Assembly (NCBI RefSeq): GCF_014207435.1
Contig: NZ_JACHGH010000006.1
Coordinates: 62,001-126,000, forward strand
Direction: 5' to 3'
Length of the DNA: 64,000 bases
DNA from: Salirhabdus euzebyi
GTDB taxonomy: Bacteria > Bacillota > Bacilli > Bacillales > Alkalibacillaceae
Shown: positions 43,858-53,221 of the stretch, piece after piece
Layout: each line of letters begins with the position of its first letter
Numbering within the stretch: position 1 is the stretch's first letter
The notes under the pieces: model-generated
Seen by the model: only the letters and a program-made list of their open reading frames with translations
Database searches by the model: none
Told to the model about the DNA's origin: nothing
Made by a program: the position numbers and the translations under genes

Positions 43858-44232
43858 ATGGGATTATTTGATGGATTAATGGGCAATGCATCTGAAGTAA
43901 GTGTGGAGGAAGCGCAAAAAGAGTTTCGTGAGTTATTGGCACCAGGAGAACAATTGGAGAAAGCTTATAAGCTTATCAGAGATTTGTTTATATTCACTAA
44001 TAAAAGGTTAGTTTTAGTAGATAAACAAGGAATGACTGGAAAAAAGGTGGAATATCATTCCCTGCCTTATAAAAGTATTACCCATTTTAGCATTGAAACA
44101 GCAGGCAATTTTGATTTAGAGGCCGAAATGAAAATATGGGTTTCTGGTTCCGCCACTCCTATCGAAAAGACATTTAATAAGCAACTAAATATTTACGAAG
44201 TACAACGGGTACTCGCTTCGTATGTTCTTTAA
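43858..44232 (+). CDS. PH domain-containing protein
   Basis: A 124-residue bacterial PH-fold protein, common in Bacillus: MGLFDGLMGNASEV, then LFIFTNKRLVLVDKQGMTGKKVEY and IPYKSITHFSIETAG-like core. No membrane segment. Function unknown. GAAAGGGG precedes the ATG. Confidence 0.85.
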   Translation: MGLFDGLMGNASEVSVEEAQKEFRELLAPGEQLEKAYKLIRDLFIFTNKRLVLVDKQGMTGKKVEYHSLPYKSITHFSIETAGNFDLEAEMKIWVSGSATPIEKTFNKQLNIYEVQRVLASYVL

Positions 44233-44233
44233 T

Positions 44234-44268
44234 GAAAAAAGCCTAGCAAATTATTTGCTAGGCTTTTC
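44234..44268 (+). terminator. Terminator after PH-domain gene
   Basis: AAAAAAGCCTAGCAAA/TTTGCTAGGCTTTT stem-loop. Confidence 0.9.
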
Positions 44269-44299
44269 GACAAAATTCGGGTGGTGACAGGCACAAAGT

Positions 44300-45406
44300 C
44301 TACACATGCTCAAGCATTTTAGCAAGTGCTTGCCTTGCGTTTTGGGCATCGAATTCAGTGACGGTAATTTGATTGTGTGTACCTGTTTGTACGATGCTAT
44401 CAAGACACCATGCAAGGTGAGGTAAGTCGATTCGGTTCATCGTTAAACAAGGGCACATATGGGGATTTAGTGAAATAATATGCTTATCTGGATTCTCTTT
44501 TATTAACCGTTTGACTAAGTTCATTTCTGTTCCTATCGCCCAAGATGTCCCTTTTTCTGCTTTTTCAATGGCATCAATAATATACTTTGTAGACCCTGCT
44601 TCATCTGCTAATTCCACAACTTCTCTACGACATTCAGGATGGACAATAATTCGCATGTCCGGGTATTGTTCACGTACTTGTGCGACATTTTGAACAGTGA
44701 AGTTTTCGTGAACGGAGCAGTGTCCCTTCCATAAGATAACTTTTATTTCCTCTATAGGTCCTTCATAAAGAAGCTCTTCTTTAATTGGATCCCATACAGC
44801 CATTTTTTCTAATGGAACACCTAAGTTATAAGCTGTATTTCGACCTAAATGCTGATCTGGTAGAAATAAGATTCTTTCCTTTTGTTCAAATGCCCATTTC
44901 ACCATCTTCTCCGCATTAGAGGAGGTGACAGTTGCACCCTCGTTTTTCCCAACAAAAGATTTTATAGCTGCAGTGGAGTTTACATAGGTTAAAGGCAAGA
45001 TTGTAGATCCAAATAATTTTGTGAGTTGCTCCCAAGCCCGCTCTGTTTGATGAATATCGGCCATATCGGCCATTGAGCAACCAGCTCTCATATCAGGTAA
45101 GAAAACTTTTTGATTTTTGGTCGTTAAAATATCTGCGGTTTCTGCCATGAAATGAACACCACAAAAAACAATATACTCTGCTTCCTCATTTTGTTCACAT
45201 AGCTGCGCTAATTGAAGAGAATCCCCTCTGGCATCAGCGAATTGAATAACCTCATCCTTTTGATAATGATGGCCTGGAATGAAAAGCCTTTTCCCTAATG
45301 ACTTCTTCACATCCCAAACAAATTGTTCTAGCTCTTCTGTTGACATCTCTCGAAAACGATCTGGAATAGTTGTGCTATTTTGCTCTAAAACTTCTAATAA
45401 GTTCAC
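44300..45406 (-). CDS. nadA: Quinolinate synthase A
   Basis: A 368-residue enzyme of the same length as B. subtilis NadA. The three [4Fe-4S] cysteines are visible in [22 protein letters not shown] and [10 protein letters not shown]. It condenses iminoaspartate (from NadB) with dihydroxyacetone phosphate to quinolinate. AGGGAG supports the GTG at 45406. It is normally contiguous with nadC; here two repeats of about 500 bp separate them, so it may need its own promoter or depend on read-through. Confidence 0.95.
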   Translation of the reverse strand: MNLLEVLEQNSTTIPDRFREMSTEELEQFVWDVKKSLGKRLFIPGHHYQKDEVIQFADARGDSLQLAQLCEQNEEAEYIVFCGVHFMAETADILTTKNQKVFLPDMRAGCSMADMADIHQTERAWEQLTKLFGSTILPLTYVNSTAAIKSFVGKNEGATVTSSNAEKMVKWAFEQKERILFLPDQHLGRNTAYNLGVPLEKMAVWDPIKEELLYEGPIEEIKVILWKGHCSVHENFTVQNVAQVREQYPDMRIIVHPECRREVVELADEAGSTKYIIDAIEKAEKGTSWAIGTEMNLVKRLIKENPDKHIISLNPHMCPCLTMNRIDLPHLAWCLDSIVQTGTHNQITVTEFDAQNARQALAKMLEHV

Positions 45407-45439
45407 AACACACACTCCCTATTTTTATTGTTTTTTTAT

Positions 45440-45665
45440 TTTTTATAAAGGCTTTAAATGCTGTTTTTCTTTAAACTACGACATAGCTATAGCTTTGTTG
45501 GTGAGTGCTATACAACCGCTTCGGCAGCATACTTCGCTTTCCGCGGGCCCGGCCTCAGCCTCCTCGCGGAAAAAGCACCGCTCCGGGGTCTTCAGACATG
45601 TGCTATCCCGCAGGAGTCTTCGTATTCTGCCTACACTGGTAATATCTTTTTGATTTAAGAGTAGT
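45440..45665 (-). repeat. GC-rich intergenic repeat, type A2, copy 3
   Basis: GGCAGCATAC (45523-45532) and GTATTCTGCC (45622-45631) are terminal inverted repeats with one mismatch. The core is the reverse complement of the 22.5-kb copy, and the left flank (AAATGCTGTT, AAACTACG, GAGTGCTATACAACCGCTTC) mirrors that copy's right flank. Confidence 0.8.
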
Positions 45666-45724
45666 AATTAGCCCACAAAGTATAATAATCTTTCACTCTA
45701 ATGAATTAAGTACTTTAAATTACA

Positions 45725-45915
45725 GTGCTCATGACCAGCGAAGGAAATACACGTAGACTCCTGCGGGACAGCGAAGACGTTGAGACCCCATAACGAGCGA
45801 CCTTTGCGAGAGGAGGCTCAGCGCGAGCCCGCGGAAAGCGTAGTGTATTTCCGTAGCGGCTGGGATTAAACAGGTAAAGTACGTCAATTTTCCATCTATG
45901 ATGACGGATTAAGAA
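45725..45915 (+). repeat. GC-rich intergenic repeat, type A1, copy 3
   Basis: GGAAATACAC (45743-45752) and GTGTATTTCC (45843-45852) are perfect inverted repeats. The core reads GACTCCTGCGGGACAGCG, GAGACCCC, GAGGAGGCTCAGCGCGAGC and GCGGAAAGCGTAG. The right flank, inverted, matches the outer flank of the A1 copies at 1.1 and 22.2 kb. Confidence 0.8.
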
Positions 45916-45954
45916 CACCATTCTTTAAAATAAATCGTCTTACTAAAAGGTGAT

Positions 45955-46788
45955 TTATATTTTCACTTTTACACTAATATCTAATGCAACAACAGAATGG
46001 GTTAAACAGCCCATGGATATATAGTCAACCCCAGTATTAGAATAACGTGGTAAATCCTCGATCTTAATCCCTCCAGAAGCCTCTGTAACGATATGTTTTG
46101 GCACATACTGGATTAGCTCTTTAATAGATTCGGGTGTTTGGTTATCGAACATAATGACATCTGCGTTTGCATGGACAGCTTCAAGCACTTGTTCCTTTGT
46201 TTCGGTTTCCACTTCAATTTTGACCATATGACCGATATGCCTCCGAATTCTCTCTACAGCTTTCGTAATCGAGCCAGCAAAGGAAATATGATTATCTTTT
46301 ATCATGACTGCATCATACAATCCAAATCGGTGGTTAAAGCCTCCACCCGCTGTAACGGCATATTTCTCCAGCATTCTAAGACCAGGGGTTGTTTTTCTCG
46401 TATCACATATTTTTGTACAATCACTATTTAAAAGCTTAATAGCTTCATTCGTTTTCGAAGCAATTCCACTCATATGTTGAACTAAATTAAGAACAACACG
46501 TTCCCCTTTTAGTAAATCTGCTGTCTTCCCTTGTACGACAGCTAATTTTTGACCTTTTTCAATCAAGCTACCGTCTGAAACAAAGAGAGTTACGTCAGCT
46601 GTAGAATCTAAAATGGGAAATCCAATTTTTATCACTTTTTCCCCACAGAATATACCATCATCCTTTGCGATAAAGACGATTTCTCCTGTAGCTTCCGAAC
46701 CAAATAGTACATCGCTCGTTACGTCTCTTTCTCCGATATCCTCCAAAAAGAAAGCCTCAAGTAGTTGCGTAAGCTTTAATTTGTTCAT
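45955..46788 (-). CDS. nadC: Nicotinate-nucleotide pyrophosphorylase (carboxylating)
   Basis: A 277-residue phosphoribosyltransferase. Core motifs are CDTRKTTPGLRMLEKYAV, GGGFNHRFGLYDAVMIKDNH and EASGGI. It converts quinolinate and PRPP to nicotinate mononucleotide. MNKLKLTQLLEAFFLEDIG matches the usual start; of two adjacent ATGs, 46788 is better spaced from AGGAAG. The start lies inside the nadB end, so translation is coupled. Confidence 0.95.
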   Translation of the reverse strand: MNKLKLTQLLEAFFLEDIGERDVTSDVLFGSEATGEIVFIAKDDGIFCGEKVIKIGFPILDSTADVTLFVSDGSLIEKGQKLAVVQGKTADLLKGERVVLNLVQHMSGIASKTNEAIKLLNSDCTKICDTRKTTPGLRMLEKYAVTAGGGFNHRFGLYDAVMIKDNHISFAGSITKAVERIRRHIGHMVKIEVETETKEQVLEAVHANADVIMFDNQTPESIKELIQYVPKHIVTEASGGIKIEDLPRYSNTGVDYISMGCLTHSVVALDISVKVKI

Positions 46789-48334
46789 CATACTCTTCCT
46801 TTCTACTATTTTGATCCAGTACTATATGTGTTTGGTCCCATTCTTCCAGCTCTAGAGGGAAATCGGAACGGTAATGTCCCCCTCTGCTCTCTTTTCTTTG
46901 AAGAGCTGCAGAAGTTATAAGCCATGCAGTTGTTAGCATAAAAATTTTCGTAACCATTTTGATGGAGTAGTGCTCTAAGTTTTTGGTTAAGAGTGTGTTT
47001 GCTTTATATTTTTCTAACCACTCTAATTGTTGTTTAAGCGATTCTTCTGAACGTACAATTCCTGTGTTTTTCATCATCCTAGTTTGTAATTCTCGCAAAC
47101 TAGGAAGTAGGGTTTTGCTAGAAAGAGAAGGAGTAGAGCGTTCTTCATACTGTTGAACTAAATTTTCTGAACGGTTTATGAAGCTTGCTAAGTTTCGCCC
47201 AAATACTAAGCCTTCTAGCAAAGAATTACTAGCTAGTCGATTTGCACCGTGAACTCCGGCGCATGCTACTTCCCCAATGGCATATAGCCGATTAATATTG
47301 GTGCATCCATTTTTATCGGTTTTAATGCCTCCCATTAAAAAGTGACTACCTGGTGCTACCGGAATTTTTCCTTTTTCTATAGACACACCATTTGATAGAC
47401 AGAGCTCTGAAATGGAAGGGAATCTTTTTTCAAAATCCACAATCATCGATATATCTAAATACACTTGTTTGCCATTTTGTAGATTTTCAAAAATCGTTTG
47501 GGACACAATATGTCTAGGTGCTAAGTCCTCTAGTGGATGTATGCCCTCCATTATTTTGGTTCCATCTTCTAATAAAAGTTTGGCACCCTCTCCACGCACA
47601 GCCTCTGAAATAAGTCCTTTTGTTACCCCGTTTACATATAAAAGTGTTGGGTGGAACTGAACAAACTCCATGTCTGTTAAGGCAGCACCTGCTTGATAAG
47701 CTAATGCAATTCCATCTCCTGTTGCTGTTAGTGCATTAGACGTAAAAGAATACACCTGACCTGCACCACCTGTTGCTAGTACGATGTGATCGGCGTGTAT
47801 CGTTTCTGTTTTGTTATTTTCATATTTACCTTTTATCCCAAAGCAAGTATTTGATTGTTTATCTATTAATAATTGAAAAACGAAAAAGTTTTCCATTACG
47901 GAAATATTGTGTGAAAGTTTCTTTGTAAGGTGATCTATCATAATTTTTCCAGTCTGATCACCACCACCGTGAACAATACGATTTTCATGATGAGCACCTT
48001 CTCTACCTAACAAGACCTTTCCGTCAGAATCTTTATCGAACGGACAGCCCTCTTTAATCATGGATTGCAGGATAGATGGAGCTGCTTTTGTTAGCATAGC
48101 AACGGCTTCTACATCTTGCAGGTGGCGGCCTGCCTCTAGCGTATCGTTTAAATGTTTAATAAAATGATCACCTTTTCCTATGGCACAGGCTATTCCGCCC
48201 TGAGCTTTGTAGGAGTTACTCTCTGTTAAATGAGACTTTGTGAGGATTATCACATTCTTATCCTTGTCAATATGTGTGGCAAGCTGCAAGGCAGCAATCC
48301 CACTACCAATAATGATGACATCCGTTTTTTTCAC
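46757..48334 (-). CDS. nadB: L-aspartate oxidase
   Basis: A 525-residue flavoprotein: FAD fold IIIGSGIAALQLA, SYKAQGGIACAIG, REGAHHENRIVHGGGDQTG and the succinate-dehydrogenase-like C-terminal helical part. It oxidises aspartate to iminoaspartate, the first step of de novo NAD synthesis. GTG start with AGGAGGA. First gene of nadBC(A), divergent from nifS across a NiaR-type operator. Confidence 0.95.
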   Translation of the reverse strand: MKKTDVIIIGSGIAALQLATHIDKDKNVIILTKSHLTESNSYKAQGGIACAIGKGDHFIKHLNDTLEAGRHLQDVEAVAMLTKAAPSILQSMIKEGCPFDKDSDGKVLLGREGAHHENRIVHGGGDQTGKIMIDHLTKKLSHNISVMENFFVFQLLIDKQSNTCFGIKGKYENNKTETIHADHIVLATGGAGQVYSFTSNALTATGDGIALAYQAGAALTDMEFVQFHPTLLYVNGVTKGLISEAVRGEGAKLLLEDGTKIMEGIHPLEDLAPRHIVSQTIFENLQNGKQVYLDISMIVDFEKRFPSISELCLSNGVSIEKGKIPVAPGSHFLMGGIKTDKNGCTNINRLYAIGEVACAGVHGANRLASNSLLEGLVFGRNLASFINRSENLVQQYEERSTPSLSSKTLLPSLRELQTRMMKNTGIVRSEESLKQQLEWLEKYKANTLLTKNLEHYSIKMVTKIFMLTTAWLITSAALQRKESRGGHYRSDFPLELEEWDQTHIVLDQNSRKEEYDEQIKAYATT

Positions 48335-48356
48335 TTCTTATTCCTCCTGATTTTAC

Positions 48357-48381
48357 AGGTGTCTTGACACCTATATTGACA
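48357..48381. promoter_or_regulatory. Probable NiaR operator between nadB and nifS
   Basis: AGGTGTC-TT-GACACCT (48357-48372) is a perfect palindrome with 7-bp arms; a further TTGACA half-site lies at 48376-48381. The divergent nadB and nifS genes flank it, and niaR is in the nifS operon. This fits NiaR (YrxA) repression of nadBCA/nifS by nicotinic acid. Confidence 0.75.
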
Positions 48382-48436
48382 CAGAATTAAACTAATAACA
48401 AGTAAATTTAATTAAAAATTAGGAAGTTGATGGGAT

Positions 48437-49567
48437 ATGAAATATTTCGATTATGCAGCTACTTGTCCAATTAGAGACGAAGCGTTAGAGTTATTTGTCA
48501 AGACGTCACGTGAGTATTACGGTAATCCGAATAGTTTACATGATATCGGCGGAAAAGCTTTTTCCTTACTAACTACTTGTAGAAAGGAGTTAGCCAATTT
48601 ACTAGGAGTAGGTGCAGAGGAAGTATACTTCACTAGTGGTGGGACAGAGAGTAACCATTTGGGTGTGAATGCCCTTTTATCAGCACAGGATGACGAAAAA
48701 AAACACATCATTACATCCTTAGCTGAGCATTCTTCCATTCAGCAAGTATTAGGTAAGATGGAACGAGAAGGATATGACATAACTTATTTACCCCTAAATC
48801 CAAATGGAGTTATAAATGTGAATGAACTGGAACGTGCTATTAGAAAAGATACAGCACTTGTTTGTATTCAGCATGGTAATGGAGAAATTGGAACGATACA
48901 GCCTATTTTAGATATTGCTTCTATCTGTCAGGAACATCAAATATTGCTGCACACAGATTGTGTCCAAACATTTGGAAAGGTTGATATAAAACCAATAGCA
49001 GAAGTGGTAAATAGCTTATCGATTTCAAGCCATAAAGTGTACGGTCCCAAAGGGGTAGGGGCAATGGTCGTAAAACAAAATACGAATTGGCAATCACCAT
49101 TTCCATCTGTGACCCATGAGAAAGGTATGCGTCCTGGTACGATAAACGTGCCGGGTATTGCAGCTTTTACTATTGCAGCACAGTTAACAGTTCAAAATAG
49201 GCAAGAAAATATGGATCGAGCAAAAGACTTTCGAAAAGCTTTCATTGAAGAATTGCAGCCAATTTTGAATCGACTTACAGTATATGAAGGATTAGATGAC
49301 GAGCAACTCTTTGCTATCATAGGCTTTTCCGTTGAAGGGATAGAAGGGCAGTGGCTGATGTTAGAGTGTAATCGACTAGGCTTTGCTATTTCTACAGGAA
49401 GTGCTTGCCAAGTAGGAAGCCAGGCTATTTCTAAAACGATGTTAGCACTTGGGGAAACAGATAGAAAAGGAAAGGAATTTGTTCGTGTGTCATTTGGTGA
49501 AAAAACGACATTAGAAGAGCTGCAAGCTTTAGGGAGGTCTATTGTACAGATAACTACAATATTTTAA
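48437..49567 (+). CDS. nifS: Cysteine desulfurase NifS
   Basis: A 376-residue class V aminotransferase-fold PLP enzyme. PLP lysine is in SISSHKVYGPKG, the catalytic cysteine in STGSACQVGSQ. In Bacillus this NifS supplies sulphur for the NadA Fe-S cluster. It is divergent from nadB and upstream of niaR (59-bp gap), matching the known nad locus. Confidence 0.93.
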   Translation: MKYFDYAATCPIRDEALELFVKTSREYYGNPNSLHDIGGKAFSLLTTCRKELANLLGVGAEEVYFTSGGTESNHLGVNALLSAQDDEKKHIITSLAEHSSIQQVLGKMEREGYDITYLPLNPNGVINVNELERAIRKDTALVCIQHGNGEIGTIQPILDIASICQEHQILLHTDCVQTFGKVDIKPIAEVVNSLSISSHKVYGPKGVGAMVVKQNTNWQSPFPSVTHEKGMRPGTINVPGIAAFTIAAQLTVQNRQENMDRAKDFRKAFIEELQPILNRLTVYEGLDDEQLFAIIGFSVEGIEGQWLMLECNRLGFAISTGSACQVGSQAISKTMLALGETDRKGKEFVRVSFGEKTTLEELQALGRSIVQITTIF

Positions 49568-49626
49568 TTGCGTGATACATTGAGGTAAAATAAGGATAGA
49601 TTATTTCCGTGGAATGGGGAGTAAAC

Positions 49627-50160
49627 ATGAGCGATGAGAAAATTTTAGGTGAAGAGCGCAGGGATTTTATTTTAAACTTCCTAAAAGACCAGACAGAACC
49701 AGTAACCGGTGGAGAACTTGCTAATAAAACCAACGTAAGCAGACAAGTCATTGTTGGTGATATTTCTTTATTAAAGGCAAAAAATGAACCAATTATGGCT
49801 ACGAGTCAAGGTTATATTTATTTGCGTTCAACGAAGGATTCCAATCAAGTGGAACGGACAATTGCTTGCTATCATCCCCCTGAGAGAACGGAGGAGGAAT
49901 TAAACATTATTGTTGACCATGGTGCGACCGTTAAAACAGTGACGATTGAACATCCGATTTATGGTGAGTTTACGGCGTCTATTATGGTGTCAAATCGTAG
50001 AGATGTAAAAAAATTTGTAAAGAAAGTGGAAGATTCAAATGCAGCTTTGTTATCGGAGCTAACGGGTGGAATTCATCTTCATACCATTGCAGCTGAAAGT
50101 GAAGAAGCATTAAATGAAGCGGTAATGGCTCTAGACAAGGCAGGGCTTTTGATGAAATAA
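49627..50160 (+). CDS. niaR: NAD biosynthesis transcriptional repressor NiaR
   Basis: A 177-residue regulator: N-terminal winged helix (EERRDFILNFLKDQTEPVTG, NVSRQVIVGDISLL) followed by the 3H domain with three histidine-containing blocks (DHGATVKTVTIEHPIYGEF, GGIHLHTI). It senses nicotinic acid and represses nad genes. GGGGAG fixes the ATG at 49627. It is in an operon with nifS and probably autoregulated through the palindrome upstream of nifS. Confidence 0.93.
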   Translation: MSDEKILGEERRDFILNFLKDQTEPVTGGELANKTNVSRQVIVGDISLLKAKNEPIMATSQGYIYLRSTKDSNQVERTIACYHPPERTEEELNIIVDHGATVKTVTIEHPIYGEFTASIMVSNRRDVKKFVKKVEDSNAALLSELTGGIHLHTIAAESEEALNEAVMALDKAGLLMK

Positions 50161-50215
50161 CTCCATGTATGATTTCTTCTTTTTAGAAAAAAATAGTGAG
50201 GAAAAGGAGGGTCAT

Positions 50216-50398
50216 ATGATGACAAAAAGAAAGACAGCATACGATGCTGCAAAGCAAAACAATAAAACACCAACAGAAAGCACTCCGGATATGGAATTTG
50301 CAGCGGAATATACAGATGAGAATATGAAAAAAGGTGCTAACCGTAATTCCAAAAGAGGTAGACAAGGTAAGGGTATGAGAGGTACAGAAGAGGATTAA
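50216..50398 (+). CDS. Small hydrophilic protein, possibly spore-associated
   Basis: A 60-residue strongly hydrophilic protein: MMTKRKTAYDAAKQNNKTPT, then MEFAAEYTDENMKK and a basic GRQGKGMRG stretch. AGGAGGG precedes two adjacent ATGs. The composition recalls minor small spore proteins of Bacillus, but I cannot name a family. Confidence 0.65.
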   Translation: MMTKRKTAYDAAKQNNKTPTESTPDMEFAAEYTDENMKKGANRNSKRGRQGKGMRGTEED

Positions 50399-50401
50399 TC
50401 A

Positions 50402-50450
50402 AATGAAAAGAGGATGTCGTGATAAACTTTCACGACATCCTCTTTTCATA
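50402..50450. terminator. Bidirectional terminator
   Basis: AAAAGAGGATGTCGTGA/TCACGACATCCTCTTTT long stem between two convergent genes. Confidence 0.9.
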
Positions 50451-52133
50451 CTCGGTTAAACTTATTTTATTTTCTTCTAATTTTTTCATAATTTCCAGTA
50501 CTGGAAGAGGTTTACTTAAATAATAGCCTTGTATTTCATTGCAGTCCATTTTTGTTAATAATTCAATGTGCTTCCACTTTTCAACACCTTCAGCAGTCAC
50601 TTCTAGATCTAGGTTTTTAGCCAGTTTAATAATCATTTGTACAATTTGTTGATCCTTTTGATGGTAGTCCATATTCATAATAAAGGATTTATCTATTTTG
50701 ATTTTCTGTACGGAAAGCTCCTTTAAATAATTGAGGGAGGAATAACTAGTCCCAAAATCATCTAGAACTAAACGAAATCCTACATTAGATAATAGTTCAA
50801 ACTGTTTTTGTGCAGAAGGGATGTGTAATAAATCACTTTCCGTTATTTCTAACTCTATTTTACCAGGATCAACTTTTTCTTTTGCAATTATCTTCTTTAT
50901 GTCCTCAACAAAATTGGCGTCATTTAACTGAACTGGTGAAATATTTATCGCTACTTTAATATTTGGATTGAGCTTTTTAAATGCTTTCATATCTTTACAT
51001 ACTTGCTGAATAACCCATTTACCGATAATCTTGATCAGCTGGTTTTGTTCAGCTAATGGGATAAATTCATTAGGTGGGACTAGGCCGAAATTTTGATGGT
51101 TCCAACGTAACAATGCCTCTACGTTTAAATTATTTTCTCTTATGTCTAGTTTTGGCTGATAATAAAGTAGAAATTGACCTTTTTGCAATGCATAAGATAG
51201 GTCTCTTTCCAACGTGTTTTTGCGACTATTATCAGACCAATCTGTATCATTAGGTAAAACGATTTGGGTATCGACTTTCGACTTCGCACGCAACATTGCT
51301 TGAAAGGCTTCAGCCATACTTGATGGAATGTCTAAAGTGGCTGGATTGATAGTAGCCACTCCAATGGATGGGGTGACAATTGTTTCAAATTCCTCTGTTT
51401 GAAAAGGGTGGTTAATTGCTTCATAAATTTGGTGAGCGATATCTTTCCCTTCCTCAGGGTAATGTATTTGTACACCGATGACAAATTCATTACTAGATAC
51501 TCTGCTTAACAAATCTTCACTTTTTAAAAATCTTTTTAAGCGGTTTGCTATTTGTTTTAAGAGCTCAGTCTCTACATTACGATTCGTGTATTGTATAAAG
51601 GAAAGTTGATTAATCGATATATAGTACAAATTCCACATAGAACCTTCGTATTTCTTTAATTTTAACGTCGAGTTTAACGCCGAAATAAAATTATCTGAGA
51701 AAGGTAAACCTGTAATAGGATCATAGGCTTGTTTTTTTTCTAAATTAACTACGTGGGTTATATCTCTCGTTAATCCAACAACATAAGTTTCCTCGTTATA
51801 TTGAAAAGGAATAAGGACGGACTCTCCGTATTTTTCTTCGTTATCCATATTTAATCGATCTCGAAATGTAATCGGCCCATTTTTTTCTACTGCCTCATAG
51901 TAATGTTCATTTAAGTGCCCAGCAATATGGGAATGGTAAATTTGACTAATAGTTTTACCGATATCATTATCTTTTAAAGAAGCTAACTTCTTAGCATTTT
52001 CACTGACCCGTATGTACTGAAAGTCTTTTGGGGGCAAAAATTTCATTAAATATACGATATCAAATAAAGACGTAAATATATGAAATAATTCATCTTCATT
52101 AAATAACATATGATGTTTATTTGGGTTCTTCAT
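50430..52133 (-). CDS. Cyclic di-GMP phosphodiesterase (PAS-GGDEF-EAL)
   Basis: A 567-residue cytoplasmic protein. A PAS-like part (1-130) is followed by a degenerate GGDEF domain (SRVSSNEFVIGV in place of GGEEF) and a complete EAL domain: NVEALLRW, INISPVQL, ELEITES, DDFGTSYSS, KIDKSFI, EGVE and QGYYLSKP. It should hydrolyse cyclic di-GMP, with the GGDEF part perhaps binding GTP as a regulator. AGGTGAT points to the ATG at 52133. It may counter the cyclase at 31.7 kb. Confidence 0.9.
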   Translation of the reverse strand: MKNPNKHHMLFNEDELFHIFTSLFDIVYLMKFLPPKDFQYIRVSENAKKLASLKDNDIGKTISQIYHSHIAGHLNEHYYEAVEKNGPITFRDRLNMDNEEKYGESVLIPFQYNEETYVVGLTRDITHVVNLEKKQAYDPITGLPFSDNFISALNSTLKLKKYEGSMWNLYYISINQLSFIQYTNRNVETELLKQIANRLKRFLKSEDLLSRVSSNEFVIGVQIHYPEEGKDIAHQIYEAINHPFQTEEFETIVTPSIGVATINPATLDIPSSMAEAFQAMLRAKSKVDTQIVLPNDTDWSDNSRKNTLERDLSYALQKGQFLLYYQPKLDIRENNLNVEALLRWNHQNFGLVPPNEFIPLAEQNQLIKIIGKWVIQQVCKDMKAFKKLNPNIKVAINISPVQLNDANFVEDIKKIIAKEKVDPGKIELEITESDLLHIPSAQKQFELLSNVGFRLVLDDFGTSYSSLNYLKELSVQKIKIDKSFIMNMDYHQKDQQIVQMIIKLAKNLDLEVTAEGVEKWKHIELLTKMDCNEIQGYYLSKPLPVLEIMKKLEENKISLTEYEKRMS

Positions 52134-52354
52134 AGGATTTATCACCTGTATGTGTTTTTTGTTAGTTGGTTATTTATTATTTATACCCCACAGAAATGGT
52201 AGTAAACTTAGGGTGTGTATAAGTATACACATTTGTATCTTACCACTTATTTATGGAAAATACATGATTAGTTGGTAAAATATACGTATTTATGTATATT
52301 ACTATCGAAATGGATTATAATTTTGTAGATATAGTCGAAGGGTGGAAAAAATTC

Positions 52355-52840
52355 TTGAAAAAAATAACGTTAGCAAATGGTCAAACCGTTGAAGTAGAGT
52401 GTTTAAGCTGTGCTATTACTAGTGGGGTTGTGGAGCCAGAGGGTGGAGTTGTAGTTGAAACAGAACATTTCCATGCTCATCAAGATGTGGCGTATCCTGT
52501 TAAAGGTTTAGTCATTTTAGCTTCCAAACGCCATATTAAATCCTTTGATGAACTAACAGAAGAAGAAGCACTAGATTATATCCATATTTTGAGGAAAATT
52601 AGAAAAGCACAACGAGACTTATTCCAAATTGAGCATGTTTACTACTTTTACAATGAAGATACAACCCATCACTTTCATACGTGGATGGTACCTCGTTATG
52701 AGTGGATGTATGAGTTTGGCCGTTCTGTAGAATCCGTGCGCCCAGTCCTACTTCATGCCCGGGAGCATATGAACGATAGCACACATGTTAACGAAGTAAG
52801 GAAGGCAATAAAGGAATTACATGACTATTTAAATAAGTAA
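52355..52840 (+). CDS. HIT-like family protein
   Basis: About 161 residues: ANGQTVEVECLSCAI, FHAHQDVAYPVKGLVILASKRHI, FYNEDTTHHFHTWMVPR. The last segment looks like a HIT motif with the middle nucleophile histidine kept (HFHTW) but the third histidine replaced by tryptophan. HIT enzymes hydrolyse or transfer nucleotides. GAAGGGTGG suggests a TTG start at 52355; an ATG at 52292 lacks a ribosome site. Confidence 0.65.
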   Translation: MKKITLANGQTVEVECLSCAITSGVVEPEGGVVVETEHFHAHQDVAYPVKGLVILASKRHIKSFDELTEEEALDYIHILRKIRKAQRDLFQIEHVYYFYNEDTTHHFHTWMVPRYEWMYEFGRSVESVRPVLLHAREHMNDSTHVNEVRKAIKELHDYLNK

Positions 52841-52871
52841 GATGGAAGCATCCTGTCTATACAGGATGGCA

Positions 52872-52955
52872 TAAGTTATATACGGTAGTGAAGTCACTGC
52901 CACTTAGGGACTTGACTGAGGCCCAAAAGGGCTAGGTAGCTGGAGCTAGATTTCT
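52872..52955 (-). repeat. Intergenic repeat, family B, partial copy 2
   Basis: On the minus strand it reads TCTAGCTCCAGCTACCTAG, then GTCAAGTCCC and GTGGCAGTGACTT, resembling the first half of the 29-kb copy. The far end with GCAAGGCGCTTGCG is missing. Confidence 0.55.
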
Positions 52956-52981
52956 CGGATTTATATTTTCTTATTTATAAA

Positions 52982-53014
52982 TAAAAACGTCCTTCCAAAA
53001 GAAAGGACGTATAT
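52982..53014. terminator. Bidirectional terminator
   Basis: ACGTCCTTCC/GGAAAGGACGT-type stem with A/T flanks between convergent genes. Confidence 0.8.
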
Positions 53015-53015
53015 T

Positions 53016-53198
53016 TTATTCTTCTATATTAGCGAGTTGATCTCTTAACTTAGATAACTCACTTTCCATCCGTTCTAATGTTTTTTCTAAAGGAGAAACT
53101 CTTCCCCCGACAGCCTCAAGTTTATCTAAATCTCCTTGTATACGAATGTAATCCATTTTCAGTTGATCTATTTGTTCTTGAATTTCTTTTCTGGACAT
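53016..53198 (-). CDS. SE1832 family small coiled-coil protein
   Basis: A 60-residue, all-helical, coiled-coil protein: MSRKEIQEQIDQLKMDYIRI, then GDLDKLEAVGGR and heptad-like ESELSKLRDQLANIE. This matches the SE1832 family of Firmicutes, function unknown. GGAGGAG precedes the ATG. Confidence 0.8.
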   Translation of the reverse strand: MSRKEIQEQIDQLKMDYIRIQGDLDKLEAVGGRVSPLEKTLERMESELSKLRDQLANIEE

Positions 53199-53221
53199 AA
53201 GGCCACTCCTCCAATCATACG

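Noticed and set aside
45279-45921. Open frames in the nadA-nadC gap
   Set aside because: They coincide with repeat modules and with the antisense of nadA.
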